Positions 8,513 to 15,574 of a stretch of 64,000 bases of DNA are shown here, one piece after another. Location: the NCBI RefSeq assembly GCF_900167975.1, contig NZ_FUZU01000004.1:496001-560000 (forward strand), written 5' to 3'. The notes beneath the pieces were generated by a model. That model was not told where the DNA came from. It saw nothing but the letters and a program-made list of their open reading frames with translations, and searched no databases. Each line of letters starts with the position of its first letter. The first letter of the stretch is position 1. The position numbers and the translations under genes were made by a program. This DNA comes from Ohtaekwangia koreensis (GTDB taxonomy: Bacteria > Bacteroidota > Bacteroidia > Cytophagales > Cyclobacteriaceae).

Positions 8513-9163
8513 ATGCCTATTATAAAAGTACAGGAACAAACTGCCAGTAAAGTAGCTTCCATGCTACTACAAATTCAGGCCATCAAGCTCAACTTACAAA
8601 AACCTTTTACATGGGCTTCCGGATGGAAGTCACCGATCTACTGCGACAACCGGCTTTCACTTTCCTTTCCGGAGGTGCGCTCGGCCATTCGCGAAGGTCT
8701 GGTTCAAGCCATCCGCGAAAATTTTGCTTCCGCTGAATCCATAGCCGGTGTAGCCACAGCAGGTATCGCGCAAGGCGCATTGGTAGCCGATGCCATGAAC
8801 CTTCCTTTTCTATACGTTCGTCCCAAGCCGAAAGATCACGGCATGGAAAATCTGATCGAAGGAAAAGTAACAAAAGATCAGCAAGTGGTTGTTATTGAAG
8901 ACCTGGTATCAACGGGAGGAAGTTCACTGAAAGCGGTACAAGCTCTTCGCGACGCTGGCTTTAATGTATTGGGCATGGTTTCCATTTTCAATTATGGATT
9001 CGATATTGCCACACGTAATTTTTACGAAGCAAATACTTCACTCGTAAGCTTAAGCGACTATAGTTATCTGATTAACTACGCGCTCGATAAGCAGTATATA
9101 ACAGAAGAACAACAGATCTCTCTGAAAGCGTGGCGGGTTGATCCTTCCAACTGGAAACCATAG
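8513..9163 (+). CDS. pyrE: orotate phosphoribosyltransferase
   Basis: About 216 residues from ATG 8513; an in-frame GTG at 8495 would add six residues. It converts orotate and PRPP to orotidine 5'-phosphate in pyrimidine synthesis. Visible motifs: FTWASGWKSPIYCDNR (orotate site), VAGVATAGIAQGA-like segment, RPKPKDHG with the catalytic Lys loop, and the PRPP-binding VVVIEDLVSTGGSS. Length and motif order are normal. It stands alone, divergent from a NUDIX gene. Confidence 0.96.
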   Translation: MPIIKVQEQTASKVASMLLQIQAIKLNLQKPFTWASGWKSPIYCDNRLSLSFPEVRSAIREGLVQAIRENFASAESIAGVATAGIAQGALVADAMNLPFLYVRPKPKDHGMENLIEGKVTKDQQVVVIEDLVSTGGSSLKAVQALRDAGFNVLGMVSIFNYGFDIATRNFYEANTSLVSLSDYSYLINYALDKQYITEEQQISLKAWRVDPSNWKP

Positions 9164-9239
9164 TAAAATAGCTTCAATTTTCATTGAGCACATTCAGCTA
9201 TATATATACCGTATATACCAGGACACTTAAACATGTTTA

Positions 9240-10433
9240 ATGTCTCTTAATACGTTTGCTCCCTCATCTTCTGCGAAAACAAGTAGTACGAGCTTCCCAA
9301 CATTTTCTGCTGGCTCGAAGGTTATTGTTATTGGTGCAGGTGCATTCGGAGGCTGGTCTGCTTTGTATTTATTGCGACAAGGATATAGCGTAACGTTAGT
9401 AGATGCATGGGGGCCTGGTAATTCACGTGCAAGCTCGGGTGACGAAACACGGGTGATCCGATCTACTTACGGTGCGAATGAAATATACTTTGATCTGAAC
9501 GTCCGTGCACTCAGCTTGTGGAAGGAGAATGAAAAGCTCTTCGATAAAAAGCTCTTTTACAATACAGGTGTACTCTGGTTTTGTTATGAAGATACAACAC
9601 CTCTTGTAGACGACTCCATTTCATTTGCAAAAAAACATCGTATGGAGTACGAATTACTTTCGCGTGCTGAGCTTGTCAAACGGTTTCCATTTATATATGC
9701 GGATGACTTACACCATGCTTACTTTGATCCACATGGTGGATATTTGAAGGCACGCGAATCGTGTCAGGCTGTGAAAGATCAGTTTATAAAGGAAGGCGGA
9801 GAATATATACATGCGCAAGTCGTACCAGGCAATATTTCTAATCAGCAGCTTGATGCGATCACTTTATCCAATGGTGCTACACTTCAGGCTGATGTCTACT
9901 TATTCGCCTGTGGATCCTGGCTCGGCAAAATATTTCCCCATGTGCTAGGTGATGTCATTACGTGTACAAAGCAGGAAGTATACTATTTCGGAGTGCCCGC
10001 ACAGGATGCTTCACACTATGAAAATTTCCCGGTGTGGGTAGATGTCGATGGAAAAGATTTTTATTATGGCATTGCCGGTAACGCGCATCGTGGATTCAAG
10101 ATCGGCGTTGATATCCGCGGTGCTATATTTGATCCGACCACGGGCGAACGAAGCATTACACAAGAAGTATTAACCAAAGCGCGCGAATTTATAGCACATC
10201 GTTTTCCTGACTTGAAGGATGCTCCACTTATTGAAAGCCGTGTATGTCCTTATGAGAATTCACCCGATGGTAACTTCATCTTCGAAATTCATCCGCAAGC
10301 AGCAAATATAGTCTTATTAGGAGGTGGTTCAGGCCATGGCTTCAAACACGGACCCGCGTTAGGTGAATTAGTCGCAAATAGTTTTGCTGGAAAAATAACG
10401 CCTCCTCAAATTTTCAGAAGAAAGTTAAAATAA
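9240..10433 (+). CDS. FAD-dependent sarcosine / N-methyl-amino-acid oxidase family protein
   Basis: 397 residues. A Rossmann FAD motif IGAGAFGG begins at residue 31, followed by the family block RASSGDETRVIRSTYG. C336 in RVCPYENSPDGNF lies where monomeric sarcosine oxidase and N-methyltryptophan oxidase attach FAD covalently, and GGSGHGFKHGPALGE matches their C-terminal FAD-contact segment. It should oxidise a secondary amino acid, giving an aldehyde or imine product and H2O2; the substrate is not deducible. Odd: about 26 Ser/Thr-rich residues precede the FAD motif, longer than usual and without a signal-peptide or twin-arginine pattern. It ends at a strong hairpin. Confidence 0.85.
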   Translation: MSLNTFAPSSSAKTSSTSFPTFSAGSKVIVIGAGAFGGWSALYLLRQGYSVTLVDAWGPGNSRASSGDETRVIRSTYGANEIYFDLNVRALSLWKENEKLFDKKLFYNTGVLWFCYEDTTPLVDDSISFAKKHRMEYELLSRAELVKRFPFIYADDLHHAYFDPHGGYLKARESCQAVKDQFIKEGGEYIHAQVVPGNISNQQLDAITLSNGATLQADVYLFACGSWLGKIFPHVLGDVITCTKQEVYYFGVPAQDASHYENFPVWVDVDGKDFYYGIAGNAHRGFKIGVDIRGAIFDPTTGERSITQEVLTKAREFIAHRFPDLKDAPLIESRVCPYENSPDGNFIFEIHPQAANIVLLGGGSGHGFKHGPALGELVANSFAGKITPPQIFRRKLK

Positions 10434-10466
10434 AAACGGGTTCATATAGTATATATGAACCCGTTT
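10434..10466. terminator. 15-bp perfect hairpin between converging genes
   Basis: A perfect 15-bp stem, AAACGGGTTCATATA / TATATGAACCCGTTT, with a 3-base loop. It starts right after the stop of the flavoenzyme gene and ends 19 bases before the stop of the converging siroheme gene. A-rich and T-rich flanks on both sides suit a bidirectional terminator. Confidence 0.8.
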
Positions 10467-10485
10467 AGCTTACGCTATATATCTG

Positions 10486-11085
10486 CTACGGATTAACCGG
10501 TGTAGTTCCTGTTTCCAGGAATGAAGTAGTGATATCGTTTAATACTTTCACTTTATGACTGAAGTCTCCTTTGATCTGCTCGCGAATCTTCTGCATATTA
10601 TTTAACAGGTCGTTTGTGTCTTCAGGCAAAGCTTCTTCCAAATACTCGCGAATCCGTTTTGAGATTGTTGGCGATTTTCCATTGGTGGAAACACCTATTT
10701 TCAAATTACCTTTTGTTACTACTGACCCGAGATAGAAATCACACAAGTCAGGAGTGTCTGCCACATTGATGAGCAGCTTACGCGTGCGGGCAAATTTCCG
10801 GATGGTTTCATGAAGCTGACGATTGTCGGTGGCAAGAATTACCAGGTCTTTATCCCACAGATCCCACAACTTGAAATTACGCTCTTCCAACTTAACGTGC
10901 GCATGTTTTCGTGCAAGCTCTTTAATCGGTTCCTGAATATTACGCGCCACGATGGTGACGTTGGCTGCCGGACTGTTCTTTAGCACTGCGCTGAGTTTTT
11001 CCAACCCAACATTACCACCCCCTACAATAAGGGTGCTTAGTGATTCAAGTTTCAGGAAAACGGGAAAGAGATTGTTGCGTTCCAT
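10486..11085 (-). CDS. precorrin-2 dehydrogenase / siroheme synthase N-domain
   Basis: 199 residues, corresponding to the Met8/SirC-type N-terminal part of CysG. An NAD-binding GGGNVG lies at residues 22-27, then ILATDNRQLHETI, NVADTPDLCDFYLGSVVTKG and GVSTNGKSPTISKRIRE, which carries the conserved Ser. It oxidises precorrin-2 to sirohydrochlorin and may also insert iron to make siroheme. With the SUMT gene 114 bases upstream and the siroheme-dependent reductase before that, it completes a siroheme supply line. It is the last gene of the unit, before the hairpin at 10434. Confidence 0.92.
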   Translation of the reverse strand: MERNNLFPVFLKLESLSTLIVGGGNVGLEKLSAVLKNSPAANVTIVARNIQEPIKELARKHAHVKLEERNFKLWDLWDKDLVILATDNRQLHETIRKFARTRKLLINVADTPDLCDFYLGSVVTKGNLKIGVSTNGKSPTISKRIREYLEEALPEDTNDLLNNMQKIREQIKGDFSHKVKVLNDITTSFLETGTTPVNP

Positions 11086-11199
11086 GACGTTTTTTAAGTG
11101 TTAAGAGTAAGACAATTATTGTAAGACATTATTATAAGTTTTATGTTATTCTGTTTTGTGATTGTATTTCAGAGTGAATCTATACTATAGATATAGAGG

Positions 11200-11982
11200 C
11201 TACGCCATCGACTTTGCTGCGAGCACCACCTTTTCAAGTGCTTGTGCATAACGCACTACTTCGCCTACGATGATGATGGCTGGAGCACTGATTTCATTCG
11301 CAGCAGCTAACGATGCAATGGAACTTGCAGTTCCGATTACACTTTTTTGATTCGGCAGCGATCCATTCTGTACAATGGCTACCGGTGTATCTGATTTGCC
11401 ATGTGCAGCAAAAGTTTCCATGATGGCTTCGACTTTAGAAAGGCCCATGAGTATAACGATGGTGGCAGTAGACTGTGCTGCCAATGCTATATCTCCGGAT
11501 ATAGCACCTGCTTTGGTTGTACCTGTAACGACCCAAAAGCTTTCGCTGATGCCACGTGCTGTTACAGGGATTTTAAGGGAGGCAGGAACTGCTATAGCAC
11601 TGCTGATGCCCGGTACAATTTCGGTATGTATACCATGTGCTTCAGCATATTCAATTTCTTCTGAACCTCTGCCGAATACAAATGGATCTCCTCCTTTTAA
11701 CCGCACTACATGGCCATAGCGATAAGCAAAGTCAACGATCAGGTCATTGATCTCTTCCTGCTTGTATGAATGTTCGCCGGCACGCTTACCTACTGAGAAA
11801 GCAGGGATACCTTTGGGAATCCACTCCAATATTTCAGCTGATACTAATGCATCATATAAAACCACATCGGCTTTCTTGAGCGCATTTATAGCCTTTACCG
11901 TGATCAACTCAGGATCACCAGGCCCTGCTCCTACCAACGTAAGCCGTGGTTCTTTTTCCAATATGGAAATTGTCTCGATCAT
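11200..11982 (-). CDS. cobA: uroporphyrinogen-III C-methyltransferase (SUMT)
   Basis: 260 residues. It transfers two methyl groups from SAM to uroporphyrinogen III to give precorrin-2. SUMT signatures: LVGAGPGDPELITVKA near the N-terminus, VVRLKGGDPFVFGRGSEE, PGISSAIAVPASLKIPVTARG, and IVILMGLSKVEAIME. Its ATG overlaps the TGA of the reductase gene by four bases (ATGA), so it is translationally coupled to the enzyme that consumes siroheme. No separate cobalamin genes are nearby, so siroheme is the likely end product. Confidence 0.95.
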   Translation of the reverse strand: MIETISILEKEPRLTLVGAGPGDPELITVKAINALKKADVVLYDALVSAEILEWIPKGIPAFSVGKRAGEHSYKQEEINDLIVDFAYRYGHVVRLKGGDPFVFGRGSEEIEYAEAHGIHTEIVPGISSAIAVPASLKIPVTARGISESFWVVTGTTKAGAISGDIALAAQSTATIVILMGLSKVEAIMETFAAHGKSDTPVAIVQNGSLPNQKSVIGTASSIASLAAANEISAPAIIIVGEVVRYAQALEKVVLAAKSMA

Positions 11983-14090
11983 TTCGCTACTACTTCATTA
12001 CCGATAGCCCGATACGCCATTACATCTTCGAGGAATTTTTTAGAATCCTCCAGATAGGCGATCGCAAATTCTTCAGTAGGTTCATTCTTATTGATACGCA
12101 ATACATGCTCTCTGAAGTTTACCGGCATTTGAAAAAGACCGGTCTCCACAAAATGCTGTTGAAAATCGAGAAGCACCTGAATCTGTGTACTTGGTTTTAC
12201 ATCACGCGTAAGCAATAATGCTTTTGCAGTGTTGATGAATGCGCTATAGCTTTGGTATATAGCATCTGCATAATGTGCATCACGCAGCGCTTCCTTTGCC
12301 CACTCTAACTTCTCTTCAGATTCGTAGAACAAAGTGGCTACGAGATCGATGATCACACCAGCACACTCTCCCACTGCTGTATGCAGAATGAAGTTATGTT
12401 CTTCTCCCCAATCTATATAGTCTGTTGGCACCACACTCGTAAGATCACCCAACGGTTTCAATATAGTATAGAAGTGGTTTCTTCCAATACGCTTGAAGTA
12501 GTCATGGTAATATTCTCCTTCGAGGCTGTTTGCTTCGTAATCATCAAACAAAATACGCAACGCTTGCGGTCCGCGTTTGCTTGGGATCTTCAGGATCTTG
12601 TCTGAAATTATACCCTCGCCATTTTTTAATTTACCACCCCCTAATAATACTACCAGTGCCGGCAATACTTTGCCCTGCTTGTCTTTTATAGTACTACCAT
12701 GTAAACCTATACCGGCAAGTCCATGCTGACCGCACGAGTTCGGGCAACCGCTGATCTTGATCTTGATATCCGTATTGAAAACCATTTCCGGATATTCCTC
12801 TCTGATAACTTTTTCAAGAGCCAGTGAGATCTGTGTACTATCAGATATAGCAAGGTTACAAGATTCTGTGCCAGGACATGCTGTGATATCAGCAACACTG
12901 TCGAAACCAGGTTCTGCCAACGCCAGTTTGTCAAGTGCTACATAGAGATGCTTCAATGCCTCAGGCCGAACAAAGCGAATGAGGTATCCCTGATTTACGG
13001 TAATGCGAAGTTCTGTTGCTGCATATGTATCTACTATATCTGCAAACTCGCGCGCGAGGTTTGACGACATATTACCCAGTGGAAGCTTTACATATACTCC
13101 AAAGAAGCCATCCTGTTTTTGTTTGATCACATTGGTTCTATACCAGCGATCGTATTTATCAGGATTCGTAATAACTGCTTCAGCAGTTGGTATAGCTTCC
13201 GGAAGTACAGGCTCAGGAAGTGTATGAAGATCTATAGTATATTGCTGAACTTTCACCGCCTGTTTTTCTTCTTCTACCAGCGCCATAATCTTTTCAAGAC
13301 CGAGGTCGTCCAGTAAAAATTTAAAACGTGCTTTCATTCTGCGCGTGCGTTCACCATAGCGATCGAATACACGAAGTACAGCTTCTGTAAAAGGAATGAT
13401 TTGATCTTCTTCCAAAAATTCATAAGCTGTTAACGCAAGGGTTGGATTTGCACCCAGTCCTCCGCCAATCATTACTTTGAAGCCACGTTTACCGTCTACA
13501 ATTTTCGGAATGAATCCGAGATCGTGTATAAAACTAAAAGCAGTATCATCATCGCTGGATGAAAACGAAATCTTGAATTTACGTCCCATCTCCTGGCACA
13601 CCGGGTTCCTCAAAAAGTACCGGAACATTTCTTGTGCATATGGAGATACATCGAATGGTTCATTCGGATCTATACCTGCGAGGTCTGATGCTGTGATGTT
13701 ACGCACGGTGTTACCACACGCTTCACGCGTGGTGATATCATCTTTCTCTAACTTGGCCCACAACTCAGGCGTACGATCGAGGCTCACAAAATGTATCTGT
13801 ATATCCTGGCGCGTAGTAGCATGAAGATTCTTACTCGCATACTCGTCTGATATATCTGCTATTCTGCGCAACTGTTTTGTAGTAACGCGACCGAGCGGAA
13901 GTTTAATCCGAATCATCTGCACGCCCGACTGACGCTGTCCATAAATTCCACGTGCCAATCGAAGGCTTCGAAACTTATCACTATCAATCTTGCCCTCGCG
14001 GAAAAGACGTATCTTCTTCTCCAGGTCAAGAATGTCCTGCGCTACTACCGGGTTGTTCAAATCTTCAAGTTCAGTGCGAAAGCTTTGCAT
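11979..14090 (-). CDS. siroheme [4Fe-4S] sulfite/nitrite reductase with HEPN-like C-terminus
   Basis: 703 residues, longer than plain ferredoxin-type reductases (about 510-590). Two ferredoxin-like half-domains (IKLPLGRVTTKQLRRIADIS near 67; VKLPLGNMSSNLAREFADI near 330) alternate with siroheme-binding domains. The cluster ligands are C-P-G-T-E-S-C and C-P-N-S-C in the second half. After about residue 560 comes a helical tail (EWAKEALRDAHYADAIYQSYSAFINTAKALL) resembling a HEPN-type bundle; this fused form is known in Bacteroidota. Homology alone does not separate sulfite from nitrite reductase. The Cys-codon leader upstream (14196-14297) and the siroheme genes downstream favour assimilatory sulfite reduction to sulfide for cysteine. 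Confidence 0.9.
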   Translation of the reverse strand: MQSFRTELEDLNNPVVAQDILDLEKKIRLFREGKIDSDKFRSLRLARGIYGQRQSGVQMIRIKLPLGRVTTKQLRRIADISDEYASKNLHATTRQDIQIHFVSLDRTPELWAKLEKDDITTREACGNTVRNITASDLAGIDPNEPFDVSPYAQEMFRYFLRNPVCQEMGRKFKISFSSSDDDTAFSFIHDLGFIPKIVDGKRGFKVMIGGGLGANPTLALTAYEFLEEDQIIPFTEAVLRVFDRYGERTRRMKARFKFLLDDLGLEKIMALVEEEKQAVKVQQYTIDLHTLPEPVLPEAIPTAEAVITNPDKYDRWYRTNVIKQKQDGFFGVYVKLPLGNMSSNLAREFADIVDTYAATELRITVNQGYLIRFVRPEALKHLYVALDKLALAEPGFDSVADITACPGTESCNLAISDSTQISLALEKVIREEYPEMVFNTDIKIKISGCPNSCGQHGLAGIGLHGSTIKDKQGKVLPALVVLLGGGKLKNGEGIISDKILKIPSKRGPQALRILFDDYEANSLEGEYYHDYFKRIGRNHFYTILKPLGDLTSVVPTDYIDWGEEHNFILHTAVGECAGVIIDLVATLFYESEEKLEWAKEALRDAHYADAIYQSYSAFINTAKALLLTRDVKPSTQIQVLLDFQQHFVETGLFQMPVNFREHVLRINKNEPTEEFAIAYLEDSKKFLEDVMAYRAIGNEVVAK

Positions 14091-14120
14091 ATGGCTAAGG
14101 GCTGTTTGTTCGGTTATGCG

Positions 14121-14160
14121 TTAAAAGAAAAGAGCCTTTCCCGATTTGCAGGAAAGGCTC
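14121..14160 (-). terminator. leader terminator (attenuator hairpin) of the sulfite reductase operon
   Basis: On the minus strand a perfect 10-bp stem, GAGCCTTTCC / GGAAAGGCTC (14160-14151 with 14141-14132, 9-base loop), is followed directly by TTTTCTTTTAA (14131-14121). It sits 30 bases before the reductase ATG and after the leader ORF. That is the wrong place for an end-of-operon terminator and the right place for an attenuator. Confidence 0.85.
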
Positions 14161-14217
14161 GTTATGTTCTGAAAGTTAAATCTTGTCTGAAACCATTACG
14201 TATCCATTATTCCTGCA
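14147..14217 (-). promoter_or_regulatory. antiterminator pairing segments
   Basis: Leader RNA TGCAGGAA (14217-14210, inside the leader ORF) is perfectly complementary over 8 bases to TTCCTGCA (14154-14147), which forms part of the 5' arm and loop of the terminator. Pairing these would destroy the terminator. A competing upstream CTGC (just after the three Cys codons) can pair with the GCAG of the same segment. This gives the alternating segment 1/2/3/4 logic of amino-acid attenuators. Pairing was derived by eye, not by energy calculation. Confidence 0.65.
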
Positions 14218-14297
14218 CTCAGCAGATGTTTACAGCAACACTTCTTTGTTGCGTAAATTTTCATCTTCATGCAGTTGGTGGTGGTGATCATGGTCAT
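14196..14297 (-). CDS. cysteine-codon leader peptide (33 aa)
   Basis: The ORF starts ATG ACC ATG ATC ACC at 14297 and stops with TAA at 14196. The peptide begins MTMITTTNC and contains K-K-C-C-C-K at residues 18-23. Three consecutive Cys codons (TGT TGC TGT, 14240-14232) and one more Cys at residue 9 are far above expectation for 33 codons. The last Cys codon is 14 bases before the antiterminator segment, a spacing that lets a stalled ribosome cover the competing segment. A matching promoter lies 11 bases upstream. By analogy with trp/his/thr leaders it should sense charged tRNA-Cys: low cysteine stalls the ribosome, the antiterminator forms, and the reductase is made. It is too short for routine gene calling. 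Confidence 0.75.
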   Translation of the reverse strand: MTMITTTNCMKMKIYATKKCCCKHLLSAGIMDT

Positions 14298-14307
14298 TAA
14301 TCTACTA

Positions 14308-14338
14308 CGAAAGTAGGGTATGTGATTTTAAAATCAAA
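14308..14338 (-). promoter_or_regulatory. promoter of the sulfite reductase operon
   Basis: Minus strand: TTTG at 14338-14335, a spacer of exactly 19 bases, then TACTTTCG at 14315-14308 (7 of 8 matches to TAnnTTTG). The predicted transcript starts only a few bases before the leader ATG at 14297, so the leader ORF would be almost leaderless. Confidence 0.65.
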
Positions 14339-14379
14339 TCAATCACCTCAAAAAAATTATTTAGTTGTTCTAACGGTCA

Positions 14380-15429
14380 TTAGCCACCAAGCTCGGCATC
14401 CAGGCGGTCGCCTATAAAAGTACGCTCATGCTGCGGATAATTGGCTGTTTTTTCCTTTGCTTGGGTATTCATACGGGCCAGTTCTTCAATTTCATGTACC
14501 ACAAACTGGTGTTCCTCTACTTTCAAAAGATTGTCGTATGGACCTTTGTTGGAAATAAGTTTTACAAAAACCGGGGCTGTTTCGATGGCAATAAACAGCA
14601 GCATGATAAACCAATGTGCCCACGCCATGGCACTGCTTTCTTCCGTAATCCTGCTGAGAGCTTCCATACGCGCAGCCGGTCCGTTCATCCGGCTTTTCTC
14701 CAACGCGATCATTTCCTGGTGTTGCATGGAATCGCTTTTTGACAAACTCTTTTCGTAAAGATTTATACGAGCCTGGTTGCGAGCCGTTAATGCTGCAAGC
14801 TCTGCCTCTGCTGCATCAGCATCAGCCTTCTTTACTTTATATATAGGGCCAAGATTTTTCTTCTTGCTCCCTCCTGTTCCATCTGCTTCTTCGCGCGCAA
14901 TGCGCACCAGCTCATCACGCTTTAATGCCTTGGCTGCAAGCTCTTGCCGCAAACCGGCAACGGCACGTTTGATGCTATCCTGTGTACTTTGAAAGCGGAA
15001 TCGTACTTGTGCTTCCTGCTCACTGTATTTCTGTTGCTCCATTACAATGAGTTCAGGCTCTATTTCTTTTTCGAAGATCTTTAATTCAAGAGGCTTGGCG
15101 ATCACTATAGAAATCAGAATTGCCAGGAGTATACGGGGTGTTGCGATCAGCAACTCTTTCCCGGTTTTCCCTTCCTTCCGCATACTGGAAACGATATACC
15201 GGTCAAGATTAAAAATCATTAATCCCCAGAGTATACCAAATGCTGTGGCAATCCAGGCATTATCAAAAACGGTATATAGCGCGTACGCGCCAGACATGGC
15301 TGCAAATAATCCTGTAAAGAAAATCGTAGCGCCTATACCAGCATACTTGCTGGTTTCAGAAGAGCATTTTTTCAGTATAGACAGGTCTGCACCGGAGCAG
15401 CGCAGAAAGAAGGTTGTTATTTTTTGCAT
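14380..15429 (-). CDS. DUF4407 membrane protein
   Basis: About 349 residues from ATG 15429 (MQKITTFFLRCSGADLSILKKCS). The longer open frame to 15627 would overlap the kinase gene and adds unconserved sequence, so the internal start is preferred. N-terminal part: two hydrophobic hairpin helices (GIGATIFFTGLFAAMSGAYALY; WGLMIFNLDRYIVSS), a third helix (ILLAILISIVIAKPLEL), then a long charged helical region (EQQKYSEQEAQ... to residue ~250) and a last membrane helix (MAWAHWFIMLLFIAIETAPVFVK). This is the DUF4407 layout. Function unknown. It lies 145 bases downstream of the histidine kinase stop and on the same strand. Confidence 0.85.
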   Translation of the reverse strand: MQKITTFFLRCSGADLSILKKCSSETSKYAGIGATIFFTGLFAAMSGAYALYTVFDNAWIATAFGILWGLMIFNLDRYIVSSMRKEGKTGKELLIATPRILLAILISIVIAKPLELKIFEKEIEPELIVMEQQKYSEQEAQVRFRFQSTQDSIKRAVAGLRQELAAKALKRDELVRIAREEADGTGGSKKKNLGPIYKVKKADADAAEAELAALTARNQARINLYEKSLSKSDSMQHQEMIALEKSRMNGPAARMEALSRITEESSAMAWAHWFIMLLFIAIETAPVFVKLISNKGPYDNLLKVEEHQFVVHEIEELARMNTQAKEKTANYPQHERTFIGDRLDAELGG

Positions 15430-15574
15430 GTACACTTTTAACGCGAGTAGAATGTTGTTATTGTTATTTCGCAGCCCAATTAATATGCCATCTGCGGAAA
15501 CCTGATTTAAATAAACTGGAGGGTGCAACAAAGATATAAATTGTACAGATGTGAACACACCGCTGTACGATTTA

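Noticed and set aside
14282-14297. Leader ORF start ATGACCATGATCACC resembles the start of lacZ-alpha from cloning vectors (MTMIT).
   Set aside because: The third and fifth codons differ from the vector sequence, the sequence diverges at once, and the surrounding promoter, antiterminator and terminator are native. Coincidence, not vector contamination.
14091-14340. SAM or cobalamin riboswitch upstream of the sulfite reductase.
   Set aside because: I could not find a multi-stem aptamer core or known conserved box; the small Cys-rich ORF plus alternative hairpins explain the leader better.
15047-15505. 152-codon open frame on the + strand opposite the DUF4407 gene, and similar antisense frames elsewhere (e.g. 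11375-11719, 40076-40645).
   Set aside because: They are mirror frames of strongly supported genes with no protein-like features, signal peptides or start signals.
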